Notes: a model not told the origin generated them from the sequence alone. Counted from the first letter of the stretch, positions 17,556-28,411 are shown. The stretch is DNA of 64,000 nucleotides from Nocardioides pinisoli (GCF_024199985.1 NZ_JANARS010000004.1:407224-471223), one strand, 5' to 3'. Translations and numbers: made by a program.

Positions 17556-20158
17556 CGCTCACCTCGCCCCAGCCCGCGCTCGACCGGTCCGGGAAGGTCG
17601 GACCGGTCCTCGACCACGCGCGCTCCGGCGCCGCCCCCGCGGTGGTCGCCGGCGACGCGGTCCTCACGCACGCCGACCTCGCGCGCCGCGTGGCGGACCG
17701 GGCGGCGACGTGGGGCCCCGCCCGGCGGCTCGTGCTGGTCGAGGGCGCCAACGAGCTCGACTCGCTGGTCGCCTACCTCGCCGCCCTCCAGCACGGCCAC
17801 GTCGCCCTCGTCGTGCCCGACGGCCGCTCCGCCCAGCGCGACGCGACCGTCGCCGCCTACGACCCCGACATCGTCTGCACGAGCGGCGCGCACGACGACG
17901 TACGCCGCTCGCGCAGCGCCCACGACCTGCACCCTGACCTCGCGCTCCTGCTGAGCACCTCCGGCACCACCGGCTCCCCCAAGCTCGTGCGGCTCTCGCG
18001 CGACAACGTCGCGAGCAACGCCGCGGCCATCGCCGACTACCTCGCCCTCACCCCCGCCGACCGCGCCGTCACCACCCTGCCGCTGCACTACTGCTACGGC
18101 CTCTCGGTGCTGCACTCCCACCTCGTCGTCGGCGCGAGCGTCGTGCTGACCGACCTGAGCGTCGTCGACGAGTGCTTCTGGGACCTCGTCGCGCGCACCG
18201 GGGTGACCGGCCTCGCCGGCGTGCCGCACACCTTCGACCTGCTGGCCGCCAGTGGCTTCGAGGACCGCGACCTCCCCACCCTGCGCCGGGTGACCCAGGC
18301 GGGCGGGCGACTCGCGCCGGACGACGTACGCCGCTGGAGCCGGTTCGGCCGCAGTCGCGGGTGGGACCTCGTGGTGATGTACGGCGCCACCGAGGCCACC
18401 GCACGGATGGCCTGGCTGCCGCCCGACCTCGCCGAGGAGCACCCGGCCAGCATCGGCGTCGCGATCCCCGGCGGGCACCTGCGTCTCGACGAGTCCGTGG
18501 ACGACCGGCCGGGTGTCGGCGAGCTCGTCTACTCCGGCCCCAACGTGATGCTGGGCTACGCCGAGGCCCCCACCGACCTGGCCCTGGACCGCGTCACGAC
18601 CGAGCTGCGCACCGGTGACCTCGCCCGGGAGCGGGACGGTCTCTTCGAGGTCGTCGGGCGACGCAACCGATGGGGGAAGGTCTTCGGGCTGCGCATCGAC
18701 CTCGACGCGGTCGAGCGCAGCCTGCGCGCCGACGTCGACCGGCACGCCCGGGTGGTCGCCACGGGCCGGGCCGTCCACGCCTTCGTGACGAGCGGTCGCG
18801 GCAGCGCCGCCGCGCGGACGCTCGTGGCCGAGCAGTGCGGCGTCCCCCTGCACGCCGTGCGGGTCACGGTCGTGCCGCAGGTCCCCCACACGGGCAGCGG
18901 CAAGCCCGACTACGCCGCCCTCGGCGACCTCGCCGCGCAGGTCGAGCAGGAGGAGGGCGCCACCAGCGCGCCGGATGCGCCCGCCCGCGGCGTCCGCGCC
19001 GACGTCGTCCGCGTCCTCGGCCGGCCCGACGCCACGGAGACCGACTCGTTCGTGTCGCTCGGCGGCGACTCGCTGTCCTACGTCGAGCTCGCGACCCGGC
19101 TCGCCGACCACTTCCCCGACGGGCTGCCCTCCGGCTGGCACGTGCGCAGCATCGGCGACCTCGAGCGCCTCGCCGCCACCGCCGACAACGACGGCACCAC
19201 CGACGCCCGGCCGGGCACGACCGCCGCGGCGCGCGAGCGCACCCGCCGCGACCGCCCGCGCACCAGGCTCGACACGTCGGTCGCGCTGCGGGCGCTCGCG
19301 ATCGTGCTCGTCGTGGCCAGCCACGTCGACCTGGTCGGCCTCGAGGGCGGCGCCCACCTGCTCCTGGCCCTCGCGGGGTTCAACTTCGCGCGCTTCCAGC
19401 TCTCCGCGCCCGGTGGCGCCCGCACCCGGCTGCGACACGGCCTCGCCGGGCTGGCGCAGCTCGTCGTCCCTGCGGTGCTGTGGGTCGGCACGGTCGCCCT
19501 GGTGCTCGGCAGCTACGACCTCACCACCGTCCTGCTCCTCCGCGAGGTGGTCAACGGCTCGGAGTGGGACGACCAGTGGCAGCTGTGGTTCCTCGAGTCG
19601 CTGGTGTGGCTCACCGCCGCAGCCCTGGCCGCGACCACGCTGCCGGTGCTGCACCGGCTCGAGCGTCGTACGTCGTTCCGCTTCGCGCTCGCCGTCCTCG
19701 CGGTCGCCACGGTGGCGCGGGTCGCCGAGGTCGGCCTGCGCGCCGGCCCGACCGAGCGCTACACCACGCTCGTCGTGGCGTTCTTCTTCGCCCTCGGCTG
19801 GGCGGGGGCGCGGGCTGCGACCACCCGTCAGCGCCTGCTCGTCTCCGGGCTGGCCCTGGTGCTGGTCGTCGGGTTCTTCGGCCAGGCGCACCGCGAGGTG
19901 ATCGTCCTCGGCGGGTTCCTGCTGCTGCTGTGGCTCCCGCACGTGCCGGTGACGCCCCTGCTCGCGCGGGCCGCGGGCGTGCTCGCGGGCGCCAGCCTGT
20001 TCATCTACCTCACCCACTGGCAGGTCTACCCGCCGCTCGAGGACGCCGGTCACCAGTGGCTCGCGCTTGTGGCGTCCCTCGCAGTCGGGATCGCCTACGC
20101 GCGCGTCGTACGACCTGTGCACCAGGCGGTCGGGCGCGCGGTGCTCGGGCCGCGCTAG
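17552..20158 (+). CDS. Adenylation domain - carrier protein - membrane acyltransferase fusion
   Basis: 868 residues. The N-terminal ~430 residues are an AMP-forming ligase domain: core A3 LLLSTSGTTGSPKLVRLS, the YGATEATARM block, GELVYSGPNVMLGY, TGDLA, and GSGKPDYAAL at the C-terminal Lys motif. A carrier protein follows with SLGGDSLSYVEL; Ser507 is the expected phosphopantetheine site. The last ~290 residues carry 8-10 membrane helices starting RLDTSVALRALAIVLVVASHVD, the pattern of the acyltransferase_3 (OafA-like) family, whose conserved His is in ASHVD. The enzyme would activate an acid, load it on its own carrier and transfer it to an acceptor at the membrane. Position at the end of an iron-uptake operon suggests a siderophore-related or surface modification. 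No condensation domain is seen. The substrate is unknown. Confidence 0.85.
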   Translation: MTLTSPQPALDRSGKVGPVLDHARSGAAPAVVAGDAVLTHADLARRVADRAATWGPARRLVLVEGANELDSLVAYLAALQHGHVALVVPDGRSAQRDATVAAYDPDIVCTSGAHDDVRRSRSAHDLHPDLALLLSTSGTTGSPKLVRLSRDNVASNAAAIADYLALTPADRAVTTLPLHYCYGLSVLHSHLVVGASVVLTDLSVVDECFWDLVARTGVTGLAGVPHTFDLLAASGFEDRDLPTLRRVTQAGGRLAPDDVRRWSRFGRSRGWDLVVMYGATEATARMAWLPPDLAEEHPASIGVAIPGGHLRLDESVDDRPGVGELVYSGPNVMLGYAEAPTDLALDRVTTELRTGDLARERDGLFEVVGRRNRWGKVFGLRIDLDAVERSLRADVDRHARVVATGRAVHAFVTSGRGSAAARTLVAEQCGVPLHAVRVTVVPQVPHTGSGKPDYAALGDLAAQVEQEEGATSAPDAPARGVRADVVRVLGRPDATETDSFVSLGGDSLSYVELATRLADHFPDGLPSGWHVRSIGDLERLAATADNDGTTDARPGTTAAARERTRRDRPRTRLDTSVALRALAIVLVVASHVDLVGLEGGAHLLLALAGFNFARFQLSAPGGARTRLRHGLAGLAQLVVPAVLWVGTVALVLGSYDLTTVLLLREVVNGSEWDDQWQLWFLESLVWLTAAALAATTLPVLHRLERRTSFRFALAVLAVATVARVAEVGLRAGPTERYTTLVVAFFFALGWAGARAATTRQRLLVSGLALVLVVGFFGQAHREVIVLGGFLLLLWLPHVPVTPLLARAAGVLAGASLFIYLTHWQVYPPLEDAGHQWLALVASLAVGIAYARVVRPVHQAVGRAVLGPR

Positions 20159-20255
20159 CCCCCGAGACACCTCGTCAAGTCGGCTGCAAGAGCGGTACAA
20201 GAGCCCGGTCCGAGGCTGTTCGGCATCCACCCGAACATCCGTGAGGACCACCGCA

Positions 20256-22391
20256 ATGTCGCTCAAGCTGCATCACCTCGGCCGAACCGCTGCCGCACAC
20301 CCCTGGCGCACCATCTGCGCCTGGCTCGTGCTCGCGGGCGCCGTCTTCGCCCTCGCCGCCGGCCTCGGCGGCACCCCGCAGGAGAACTGGGACATCCCCG
20401 GGGCTCGCGCCCAGGTCGGTGTCGACCAGCTCCGCGAGCACACCCCCGGCGCCGGCAACGCCACCGCCACGGTCGTCGTCCACGACCGCGACGGGGCGCC
20501 GCTGCCGGCCGACATGCTGAAGCCGCTCGCCGACCGGCTGGGCGCGCTGGACCACGTCGTCTCGGTCTCGCCGCCGCGCGCGAGCGCGGACGCGGACACC
20601 GCCCTGCTCACCGTCTCCTACGACGTGCCCGTCACCCACCGCGACCTCTACCAGGACGTCGAGCCGCTCGAGAGCGCCATCGCGCCCACCGAGGAGGCGG
20701 GCTTCCAGGTCGAGCTCGGCGGCGACCTGCCCGAGACCGCCGCAGCACCGATGCGGGGCACCGGCGAGCTCATCGGCATCGTGGCCGCGCTGCTCATCCT
20801 CGTGCTCGCCTTCGGCTCGGTCATCGGGGCCGGGCTGCCCGTCGTCGTCGCGCTCGGCGGCCTGGCGGTCGGTTCCGCCGGGATCACGCTGCTGGCCGCA
20901 ACCATGGACGTCAGCACCTCGGCTCCGATGGTGGCCTCGATGGTCGCGCTCGGCGTGGGCATCGACTACGCCCTGCTGCTGGTCACGCGCTTCACCGAGT
21001 TCCTCGCCGCGGGGCACGAGAAGACCGAGGCCGCCGGCCGCGCCGTCGCCACCGCGGGGCGCTCTGTGGTCTTCGCCTCCGCGACCGTGCTGATCTCGCT
21101 GCTCGGCCTGCGCCTCGCGGGCCTGCCGACCTACGACGCCTTCGGGTTCGCCACCGCCATCGCCGTGGTCGCGGTCGCCTCCGCAGCGCTGACCCTCGTG
21201 CCGGCCCTGTGCGGCCTGCTCGGTCGGCGGCTGCTGCCGCGCAAGGTACGACGCGCCCGCGGCACCGTCGGCAGTCCCCTCATGGAGCGGTGGGCCACCC
21301 GCGTCGGCCGTCGCCCGGTCGCGTGGGCCTTGCTGGCCACCACGGTGATGCTCACCCTGGCCGCCCCGGCGCTGGCGATGCGCACCTGGCCCCAGGACGC
21401 GTCGGCCCAGTCGTCCGAGCTGACCACCCGCCGCGCCCACGACCTGGTCGCCGACGAGTACGGGCCGGGCGCCAACGGCCCGATCCTGTTCGTCGTCACC
21501 GCGTCGAAGGTCTCCGAGGCCGAGACCGAGTCGCTCGCCGCGTCCATCGGCGGCCGCGACGACATGGCCACGGTCACGCCGGTCACTGCGTCGCCCGACG
21601 GAGCCCTGCGCATCTTCTCCGCCGAACCGACCTTCGGTCCGACCGACGAGCGCACCACGGAACTGGTGGGCGACCTGCGCGCGGACGTCCCCGCGGGCGT
21701 CGAGGTCACCGGCACCACGCCCCTGTTCGCCGACATCGCCGACCTGCTCACCACCCGGTTGTGGCTGGTCGTCGGGTTCGTCGTCGGCATCTCGGTCCTG
21801 CTCCTGGGCCTGGTCTTCCGGTCGGTGGTCGTGCCGATCAAGGCAGCGGTGATGAACCTGCTGTCCATCGGCGCGGCCTACGGCGCCGTCACCGCGGTCT
21901 TCCAGTGGGGCTGGGGCGCCGAGCTCCTCGGCATCGACCACCCGATGCCGGTCTCGAGCTGGCTGCCGATCCTGCTGTTCGCCGTCCTGTTCGGCCTCTC
22001 GATGGACTACGAGGTCTTCCTGCTCTCACGGGTCCGCGAGGAGTGGCTGGACTCCGGTGACGCCCGGGAGTCGGTCGTGCGCGGCCTCTCCCACACGGGA
22101 CGGGTCATCTCCGCGGCCGCCGCGATCATGGTCGCCGTCTTCCTCGGCTTCGCCTCGGAGGTCGACGTCGTGGTCAAGCAGCTCGGGCTCGGCATGGCCG
22201 TCGCGGTCGCTCTCGACGCCACGGTCGTCCGGATGGTCCTGGTGCCCGCCACCATGACCCTCCTCGGTCGCCACAACTGGTGGCTGCCGGCCTGGATCGA
22301 CCGCATGCTGCCGACCGTCCGCGTCGACGTGACCGACCTCGACGACGAGCTCGACGAGCTCGCCCCCACCCGCACGCCGGTCGGCGTGTGA
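20256..22391 (+). CDS. MMPL family (RND-type) transporter
   Basis: 711 residues from ATG 20256. One N-terminal helix, a ~150-residue external loop (PQENWDIPGARAQVGVDQL...), five helices including VASMVALGVGIDYALLLVTRF, a second external loop, then LFAVLFGLSMDYEVFLLSRVREEW and two more helices. The paired GIDYALL/SMDYEVFL motifs hold the Asp-Tyr pairs of the proton relay in MMPL proteins. About 700 residues is the usual single-chain length for this family. Substrates of relatives are lipids, siderophores or drugs. It lies 97 bases after the acyltransferase gene on the same strand, so it could export that enzyme's product; this is inference. Confidence 0.92.
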   Translation: MSLKLHHLGRTAAAHPWRTICAWLVLAGAVFALAAGLGGTPQENWDIPGARAQVGVDQLREHTPGAGNATATVVVHDRDGAPLPADMLKPLADRLGALDHVVSVSPPRASADADTALLTVSYDVPVTHRDLYQDVEPLESAIAPTEEAGFQVELGGDLPETAAAPMRGTGELIGIVAALLILVLAFGSVIGAGLPVVVALGGLAVGSAGITLLAATMDVSTSAPMVASMVALGVGIDYALLLVTRFTEFLAAGHEKTEAAGRAVATAGRSVVFASATVLISLLGLRLAGLPTYDAFGFATAIAVVAVASAALTLVPALCGLLGRRLLPRKVRRARGTVGSPLMERWATRVGRRPVAWALLATTVMLTLAAPALAMRTWPQDASAQSSELTTRRAHDLVADEYGPGANGPILFVVTASKVSEAETESLAASIGGRDDMATVTPVTASPDGALRIFSAEPTFGPTDERTTELVGDLRADVPAGVEVTGTTPLFADIADLLTTRLWLVVGFVVGISVLLLGLVFRSVVVPIKAAVMNLLSIGAAYGAVTAVFQWGWGAELLGIDHPMPVSSWLPILLFAVLFGLSMDYEVFLLSRVREEWLDSGDARESVVRGLSHTGRVISAAAAIMVAVFLGFASEVDVVVKQLGLGMAVAVALDATVVRMVLVPATMTLLGRHNWWLPAWIDRMLPTVRVDVTDLDDELDELAPTRTPVGV

Positions 22392-22422
22392 CCACCCACC
22401 ACGTCCTTCGAAGGAGCACCCG

Positions 22423-23139
22423 ATGAGCACCACACACCACGACTGGCCGACACAGATCATGCTGGCGGGCCAGGCCGCAGCGCCCGAGGGCCCGGTCGAC
22501 ATGACCATGATGTACGTCATGCACCACGCCTTCCGGCGCGACCTGTCGATGCTGACCGAGGCCACCCGGGCCACGCCGGTCGACGACCGCACCGCGTGGC
22601 GGCTGCTCGCGCAGCGCTGGGCCGTCTTCCACGAGGCGCTGCACGGCCACCACACCGGCGAGGACGCCGCGCTGTGGCCGCTCCTGCTGGAGCGCGCCGA
22701 GGCGTCCGACCGGCAGACCCTGCTCGACATGGAGGCCGAGCACGCGGAGGTCGACCCGCTGCTCGAGGCCTGCAGCCAGGGCTTCGCCCGGCTCGCCGGG
22801 CACGCGGACGACGACGCCCGGGCGGCGCTGGCGGTGCGGCTCGCCGCCACCCGCGAGTGCCTCGCGCGACACCTCCGGCACGAGGAGACCGAGGCGATCG
22901 CGATCATCCAGCGGGTGCTCACCCAGGCCGACTGGGACCGGCTCGAGGAGGAGGAGTTCAAGGACGACCTGACCTTCGCCAAGATCGTCCGGGTGGTGCC
23001 CTGGGCAGCCTCGGACCTCCCCCGCGAGGTGCTCGACGGGGTCTTCGCGACGAGCGAGCCCGGCTTCAAGGTCATCTGGCTGCTGACCCGGCGGCGGTTC
23101 GCCCGCCGCCAGGCCCGCGCGTTCCGCCACGTGGCCTAG
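22423..23139 (+). CDS. Hemerythrin-domain (HHE) protein
   Basis: 238 residues; AAGGAG 7 bases upstream supports ATG 22423. His/Glu ligands of a hemerythrin-like four-helix bundle are visible: MHHAFRRDL, FHEALHGHHTGEDAALWPLL, EAEHAEVDPLL, and CLARHLRHEETEAIAII. Such proteins bind a di-iron centre and O2 or NO, or sense redox. The last ~60 residues lie outside the core domain, include KIVRVVPWAASDLP and end in a basic segment. It follows MMPL by 31 bases, probably one transcript. Confidence 0.88.
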   Translation: MSTTHHDWPTQIMLAGQAAAPEGPVDMTMMYVMHHAFRRDLSMLTEATRATPVDDRTAWRLLAQRWAVFHEALHGHHTGEDAALWPLLLERAEASDRQTLLDMEAEHAEVDPLLEACSQGFARLAGHADDDARAALAVRLAATRECLARHLRHEETEAIAIIQRVLTQADWDRLEEEEFKDDLTFAKIVRVVPWAASDLPREVLDGVFATSEPGFKVIWLLTRRRFARRQARAFRHVA

Positions 23140-26100
23140 CTAGAAGCCGAGCTCCGAGCGCACCGCGGCGAACCACTCACCGGCGAGCGTGAGCTCCCAC
23201 TCCGCGCACAGGCGGACGGCGTCGTCCGCGTGCCGGGTGGCGAGCTCGCGCTCGCCGGTGGCGTGCGCGGCCATCGCCAGGAAGTGGTCGACGAGCCCGA
23301 CGATGGTGCCCGAGCCACCGGCGGCCGGCATCCCGGCGTACGGTGCCAGGCGCTCGTAGGCGACCGCCGCCACCTCCGGCACCCCGGCCCGCAGGGACGC
23401 CTCGGCCGCCAACGCGAGCGTCAACGGGGAGAACCACCAGTCGGCCGAGAGCTCGGGCATCCCGACGTGCAGCCGGGCCCGTGCCTCGTCGAGCCGGCCG
23501 CCGCGCGCGAGCACCAGCGCGACGGACGCGTCCGTGGGGAGCACCTGCATCTGTGCCAGCGCGTCGACCATGCCCAGCAGCTCCTCGTCGCGACGTCCCC
23601 ACACGAGCTCCATGAGGACCGCACCCAGCACGGCGTCGCCGGCCTGCGGGACCGCCACCCGCTCGGACATCGCGACCATGTCGGCGAGCAGCGTGCGGAC
23701 CGTGTCGAGCTCGCCGCGCATGGCCCGCCAGGGGATCTCGAGGCCGTCGCAGAAGAGGCGTACGAACAGCTGCCGGACCGCGGTCGCGCGGGCGCGGGTG
23801 TCCTCGACCTGCTCGAGGAGACCCTCCACCCGTCCCGACTCGGAAGCGGCCGAGGCCCGCTGGGCGAGGGCCACGCACAGCGAGACAGCGTCGCCGAGCC
23901 TGTGGGCGAGCTCGACCGCCTCACCGGCGAGGGCGTGGCGCTGGTGGGCGGTGGCCGGGCTCCACAGGCTCATCGGCACCGTCAGCAGGGTGTCGAGGAG
24001 CACCTCGTCGTCGCCGAGCCGACGCGCCATCGCGAGGGCCTGCTCGCTGAGCGCCTCCCGCTCCTGGACCGAGGACTGGTAGTAGATCTCCGTCGCCAGC
24101 GCGCTCATCGCGCGGCAGCGGGCCACGCCGTCACCGGGAGGCAGCGCGTCGAGGCAGCGGCGGAGGATCGCGATCACGTGCTCGTCGACCTGCCCCCACA
24201 CCCCCGTCTGCCACAGCGCCTTGGTGACCAGGAGCCCGATCGCGCGCAGCTCGCGCTCCACGTCGCCCTCGACGAGCGCCAGCGCCCGGTGGACCGTCCG
24301 GCGGAGCAGCACCAGCTCGTCGGTGAGCTGGTAGGCGCGGGCGAGCGCGCAGACCAGGTCGAACCGCTCCTCGCCGGTCGCCTCCGGGTCGGCCTCGAGG
24401 GCGTCGAGCCCGTCGGCGAGGAGCGCCACGGACTCGTCGTAGGCGAAGACCGCGTCGGCGGCCGCGGCGGCGGTGCGGGCGGCGCGCCAGGCCCGGCCGG
24501 CGTACGTCGGCCCGGCGGCCAGCCAGTGGCGCGCGACCTCGCTCTCGCGTCCGCCGACACCCTCGAGCATCTCGGCCGTGCGGGCGTGCATGCGCCCGCG
24601 CCGGCTCTGCGAGACCGCGGCGTAGCAGGTGTCGCGGACCAGGGCGTGCGCGAACCGGAACCGGTCCACGGCCGGCTCCGCGACGAGACCGGCGGCGAGA
24701 GCCGGCTCCAGTCGCTCCAGCACCTCCTCCTCGTCGAGGTCGAGCAGGGGGACGAGGGTCGCGAGGTCGAACTCGCGACCGACCACGCAGCCGACGCGGA
24801 GCGCGGCGAGGGTGGGCTCGGGCAGCGCCGCGAGGCGCCTGCTGATCACGTCGTTGACGGCCGCGGGCGGGTGGTCCTCCGCGAGCAGCGCCGTCAGGTC
24901 GCCGCCCTCGCGCGCCAGCCGGGCGTACTCCACCAGGAAGAACGGGTTGCCGTCGGTGCGGGCGCGCAGGGCGTCCGCCTCGGCGGACGTCGGGGCCGCC
25001 TCGGCGACCGACGTGACCACCTCAGCGACCTCGACGGCGGTCAGGCCGGCCAGCTCCAGGCGCAGCGCATGGCGGCGGGCGAGCATGTCGGCCACGACGG
25101 CGAGCTGCCCGGTCGGCGCGGGCTGGTGCCGCCAGGTGCACACCACCATCAGTCCGCCGGACTCGGCCGTCTCGGTCAGCAGCCGCAGCACCCGCAGCGT
25201 CGACGTGTCGGCCCAGTGGAGGTCGTCGAGGACGAGCAGCAACGGTCGCTGCCGGGCCGACTCGAGGAGGGTGCCGGTGATCGCCTCCCAGGCCCGGAAC
25301 CGCGCGGCGCCGTCATCGGCCCCGCTGTCGGAGGCGGGCAGCTCGGCCCCGAGGGCGGAGAGCACGGCGGCCCAGGGATAGAGCGGCGGCGCGCCCTCGT
25401 CCTGCGAGCAGCGCCCCACCAGCACCTCCACGCCCTGGGCCCGGGCGACCGCCGCGAGCTCCGCGCACAGTCGGCTCTTGCCGATGCCGGGCTCCCCGGT
25501 GAGCGCCGCGAACGCCGGCGCCTCGGCCGACTGCTCCAGCAGGCCCACGAGGGCGGCCAGCTGGTCGTCGCGCCCCACCAGGGGCAGGCCGCCCGGCGAC
25601 CGTCGCGGGTCCGGGACCGGCGGCGGCCGGTCCGAGGCCGGCGGCGTGCTCGGGACCGGTCCGGCGGCGGGAGCCGAGCCGCGGCCGGACCACTCGAGCT
25701 CGGGATCCTGGCGCAGCACGGCGGTCTGCAGCCGACGCAGGTCGGCACCCGGCTCGAGCCCCAGCTCGTCGGCGAGGAGCTCGCGGACCCCGCGCAGGGC
25801 CTCGAGCGCGTCGGCCTGGCGGCCGGACCTCGCGAGCGCCAGCGCGCGGAGCCCCCAGAGGCGCTCGCGCAGCGGGTGCGTGGTCGTCAGCACCTCCAGC
25901 TCCGCCGCGACCGTGGCGTGGCGACCGAGGGCGAGCCCCGCCACGGCACGGTCCTCCAAGGCGATCGCGCGCAGCTCCTCCAGCCGGGCCCGCTCCGCCA
26001 TCGCGGCCGGCGCGTCTCCGAGCTCGGCGAACGGCGTCCCGCGCCACAGCCCCAGCGCGTGCTGCAGCTGCTCCAGGAGCGGACCCGCCTCGGCGAGGGA

Positions 26101-26478
26101 GGGCTGCGGGAGCACGACCGTGCCGAGCACGGCGTGCGCACCGGACACGGCGGACTCGAACTCCCCCGAGTCGAGGTCTGCCTCCGGCAGCGCGAGCACG
26201 TAGCCACCGCCGCGGGTGATCAGCACCTCCGAGGGGCCGCGCAGGGCACGCCCGGGCTCCAGTGCGCGCCGCAGCCGGGCGACGTACCCCTGCAGAGTGG
26301 CCGTCAGGGCGGTCGGCGGCGCGTCGGACCAGACCAGGTCGACGATCGTGTCGACCGGCACCGGTCGACCGCGGTGGAGCGCGAGGGCGGCCAGCAGGGC
26401 GCGCTGCTTGCGCGAGCCGAGGTCCACCGCCGCGCCCTCGCGGCTGGCCTCGGCCTCTCCCAGGATCGCCACCCGCAC
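23140..26478 (-). CDS. SARP/AfsR-type transcriptional regulator with AAA ATPase and TPR-like tail
   Basis: 1112 residues. Residues 1-95 form an OmpR-like winged helix ([31 protein letters not shown], quoted here in part as [19 protein letters not shown]). A BTAD helical domain runs to about 250 ([11 protein letters not shown]...[14 protein letters not shown]). An AAA/NB-ARC-like ATPase follows, with Walker [11 protein letters not shown] near residue 330 and Walker [15 protein letters not shown]. The C-terminal ~500 residues are helical and repeat-like. This layout matches AfsR/large SARP regulators that control specialised metabolism. It is divergent from the carboxylase gene over 68 bases, and its stop directly abuts the convergent hemerythrin gene. 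No biosynthetic cluster adjoins except the A-carrier-acyltransferase gene some 3 kb away. Confidence 0.92.
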   Translation of the reverse strand: MRVAILGEAEASREGAAVDLGSRKQRALLAALALHRGRPVPVDTIVDLVWSDAPPTALTATLQGYVARLRRALEPGRALRGPSEVLITRGGGYVLALPEADLDSGEFESAVSGAHAVLGTVVLPQPSLAEAGPLLEQLQHALGLWRGTPFAELGDAPAAMAERARLEELRAIALEDRAVAGLALGRHATVAAELEVLTTTHPLRERLWGLRALALARSGRQADALEALRGVRELLADELGLEPGADLRRLQTAVLRQDPELEWSGRGSAPAAGPVPSTPPASDRPPPVPDPRRSPGGLPLVGRDDQLAALVGLLEQSAEAPAFAALTGEPGIGKSRLCAELAAVARAQGVEVLVGRCSQDEGAPPLYPWAAVLSALGAELPASDSGADDGAARFRAWEAITGTLLESARQRPLLLVLDDLHWADTSTLRVLRLLTETAESGGLMVVCTWRHQPAPTGQLAVVADMLARRHALRLELAGLTAVEVAEVVTSVAEAAPTSAEADALRARTDGNPFFLVEYARLAREGGDLTALLAEDHPPAAVNDVISRRLAALPEPTLAALRVGCVVGREFDLATLVPLLDLDEEEVLERLEPALAAGLVAEPAVDRFRFAHALVRDTCYAAVSQSRRGRMHARTAEMLEGVGGRESEVARHWLAAGPTYAGRAWRAARTAAAAADAVFAYDESVALLADGLDALEADPEATGEERFDLVCALARAYQLTDELVLLRRTVHRALALVEGDVERELRAIGLLVTKALWQTGVWGQVDEHVIAILRRCLDALPPGDGVARCRAMSALATEIYYQSSVQEREALSEQALAMARRLGDDEVLLDTLLTVPMSLWSPATAHQRHALAGEAVELAHRLGDAVSLCVALAQRASAASESGRVEGLLEQVEDTRARATAVRQLFVRLFCDGLEIPWRAMRGELDTVRTLLADMVAMSERVAVPQAGDAVLGAVLMELVWGRRDEELLGMVDALAQMQVLPTDASVALVLARGGRLDEARARLHVGMPELSADWWFSPLTLALAAEASLRAGVPEVAAVAYERLAPYAGMPAAGGSGTIVGLVDHFLAMAAHATGERELATRHADDAVRLCAEWELTLAGEWFAAVRSELGF

Positions 26479-26546
26479 GAGCGCACCCTATGGCGCCGGT
26501 GGGACGGGAGGCGAGAGGAATCCGGACGAGCGATACCCTGCCAACC

Positions 26547-28340
26547 GTGCCTGAGACGACTCCCCTCCAGAAGGTCCTCATCGCCAACCGCGGCGAGATC
26601 GCCGTCCGCGTCATCCGCGCCTGCAAGGACGCCGGCATCGGCTCCGTCGCCGTGTACGCCGACCCGGACCGCGACGCCCTCTTCGTACGCCTCGCCGACG
26701 AGGCCCACTCCCTCGGCGGCGCCACCCCCGCGGAGTCCTACCTCGACATCGCGAAGATCATCGCGATCGCCGAGAAGTCCGGCGCCGACTCCGTCCACCC
26801 GGGCTACGGGTTCCTCGCCGAGAACGCCGAGTTCGCCCAGGCCGTCATCGACGCCGGGCTGATCTGGATCGGTCCCCCGCCGGCCGCGATCGAGGCGCTG
26901 GGCGACAAGGCCCGGGCCAAGCACATCGCCGACAAGGCCAACGCTCCCCTCGCCCCGGGCACCAAGGACCCGGTCAAGGATGCCGACGAGGTCGTCGCCT
27001 TCGCCGAGGCCAACGGCCTGCCGGTCGCGATCAAGGCCGTCTTCGGCGGCGGCGGCCGCGGCCTCAAGGTCGCCCGCACGCTCGAGGAGATCCCCGACGC
27101 CTACGAGTCCGCGGTCCGCGAGGCCGTCACCGCGTTCGGTCGCGGCGAGTGCCTGGTCGAGAAGTTCCTCGACAAGCCGCGCCACGTCGAGACCCAGTGC
27201 CTGGCCGACCAGCACGGCAACGTCGTGGTCGTCTCGACCCGCGACTGCTCGCTGCAGCGCCGCAACCAGAAGCTCGTCGAGGAGGCGCCCGCGCCGTTCC
27301 TCACCGACGAGCAGCGCACCGAGCTCTACGAGTCGTCCAAGCGCATCCTGACCGAGGCCGGCTACCACGGCGCCGGCACCTGCGAGTTCCTCGTCGCCCA
27401 GGACGGCACCATCTCCTTCCTCGAGGTCAACACCCGCCTGCAGGTCGAGCACTGCGTCTCCGAGGAGGTCACCGGCATCGACCTCGTGCGCGAGATGTTC
27501 CGCATCGCCGCCGGCGAGGAGCTCGGCTACGGCGACCCCGAGATCCGCGGCCACTCCATCGAGTTCCGCATCAACGCCGAGGACGGCGGGCGCAACTTCA
27601 TGCCCGCCCCCGGCACCCTGACGCGCTGGCACGCACCGGCCGGCCCCGGCGTACGGCTCGACGGCGGCTACGACCAGGGCGAGACCATCCCCGGCTCCTT
27701 CGACTCCCTCATCGCCAAGCTGATCGTCACCGGCAAGGACCGCACCCAGGCGCTCGAGCGCTCGCGCCGCGCGCTCGACGAGTTCGTCGTCGACGGCATG
27801 CCCACCGTCATCCCGTTCCACCGCGCGGTCGTCTCCGACCCGGCCTACGTCGGCGCCTCCACCCCCACCGGCGAGGGCGAGTTCACCGTCTACACCCAGT
27901 GGATCGAGACCGAGTTCGACAACCAGATCGAGCCCTACGCCGGCGAGCACGGCGAGGCCGAGGACGACGGCGAGCGGCAGAAGGTCACCGTCGAGGTCGG
28001 TGGCCGCCGCCTCGAGGTCGTGCTGCCCGCCGGGCTCGGCGGACTGTCCACGTCCGGCGGAGGCGGGACGAACGGTGCGAAGAAGGCCAAGCGCTCGGCG
28101 AAGAAGGCCGGCGCCGCGGCCTCCGGCGACTCCGTCACCTCCCCGATGCAGGGCACGATCGTGAAGGTGGTCGTCGAGGAGGGCCAGGACGTCGCCGAGG
28201 GCGACACCATCGTGGTCATGGAGGCCATGAAGATGGAGCAGCCCCTCAAGGCCCACAAGTCCGGCACCGTCGCCGGGCTGCAGGCCGAGGTCGGCGCCAC
28301 CGTCACCAACGGTGCCGTGATCTGCGAGATCACGGGCTGA
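26547..28340 (+). CDS. accA: Acetyl/propionyl-CoA carboxylase alpha subunit (biotin carboxylase + BCCP)
   Basis: 597 residues from GTG 26547. The N-terminus [20 protein letters not shown] is the biotin carboxylase start; the ATP-grasp loop reads [13 protein letters not shown], and [20 protein letters not shown] is the catalytic EVNxRLQVEH block. After an Ala/Lys-rich linker (~residues 500-525) the carrier domain has [12 protein letters not shown] with the biotin-accepting Lys562. It carboxylates biotin with bicarbonate and ATP for acyl-CoA carboxylase complexes feeding fatty or mycolic-type acid synthesis. The beta subunit is not in this window. The closest group is AccA3 of actinobacteria. 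Confidence 0.95.
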   Translation: MPETTPLQKVLIANRGEIAVRVIRACKDAGIGSVAVYADPDRDALFVRLADEAHSLGGATPAESYLDIAKIIAIAEKSGADSVHPGYGFLAENAEFAQAVIDAGLIWIGPPPAAIEALGDKARAKHIADKANAPLAPGTKDPVKDADEVVAFAEANGLPVAIKAVFGGGGRGLKVARTLEEIPDAYESAVREAVTAFGRGECLVEKFLDKPRHVETQCLADQHGNVVVVSTRDCSLQRRNQKLVEEAPAPFLTDEQRTELYESSKRILTEAGYHGAGTCEFLVAQDGTISFLEVNTRLQVEHCVSEEVTGIDLVREMFRIAAGEELGYGDPEIRGHSIEFRINAEDGGRNFMPAPGTLTRWHAPAGPGVRLDGGYDQGETIPGSFDSLIAKLIVTGKDRTQALERSRRALDEFVVDGMPTVIPFHRAVVSDPAYVGASTPTGEGEFTVYTQWIETEFDNQIEPYAGEHGEAEDDGERQKVTVEVGGRRLEVVLPAGLGGLSTSGGGGTNGAKKAKRSAKKAGAAASGDSVTSPMQGTIVKVVVEEGQDVAEGDTIVVMEAMKMEQPLKAHKSGTVAGLQAEVGATVTNGAVICEITG

Positions 28341-28348
28341 CGCCTACC

Positions 28349-28396
28349 GGACGTCATGGGAATGCCCGGTTCGCACCGGCGATTCCCATGACGTCC
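28349..28396. terminator. Long hairpin after accA
   Basis: GGACGTCATGGGAAT (28349-28363) pairs perfectly with ATTCCCATGACGTCC (28382-28396), and an inner CCGGT/ACCGG stem lies between them. It starts 8 bases after the accA stop. No T tract follows; a strong stem alone is common for terminators in this kind of genome. Confidence 0.65.
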
Positions 28397-28411
28397 GTCG
28401 CCATCGCCGCT

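Noticed and set aside
17531..20266. 911-codon minus-strand open frame
   Set aside because: It mirrors the A-carrier-acyltransferase gene; composition is that of an antisense frame and there are no recognisable motifs.
23230..26862. 1210-codon plus-strand frame
   Set aside because: Antisense to the SARP regulator; Arg/Gly/His-rich without domains. The SARP gene has clear Walker and BTAD motifs.
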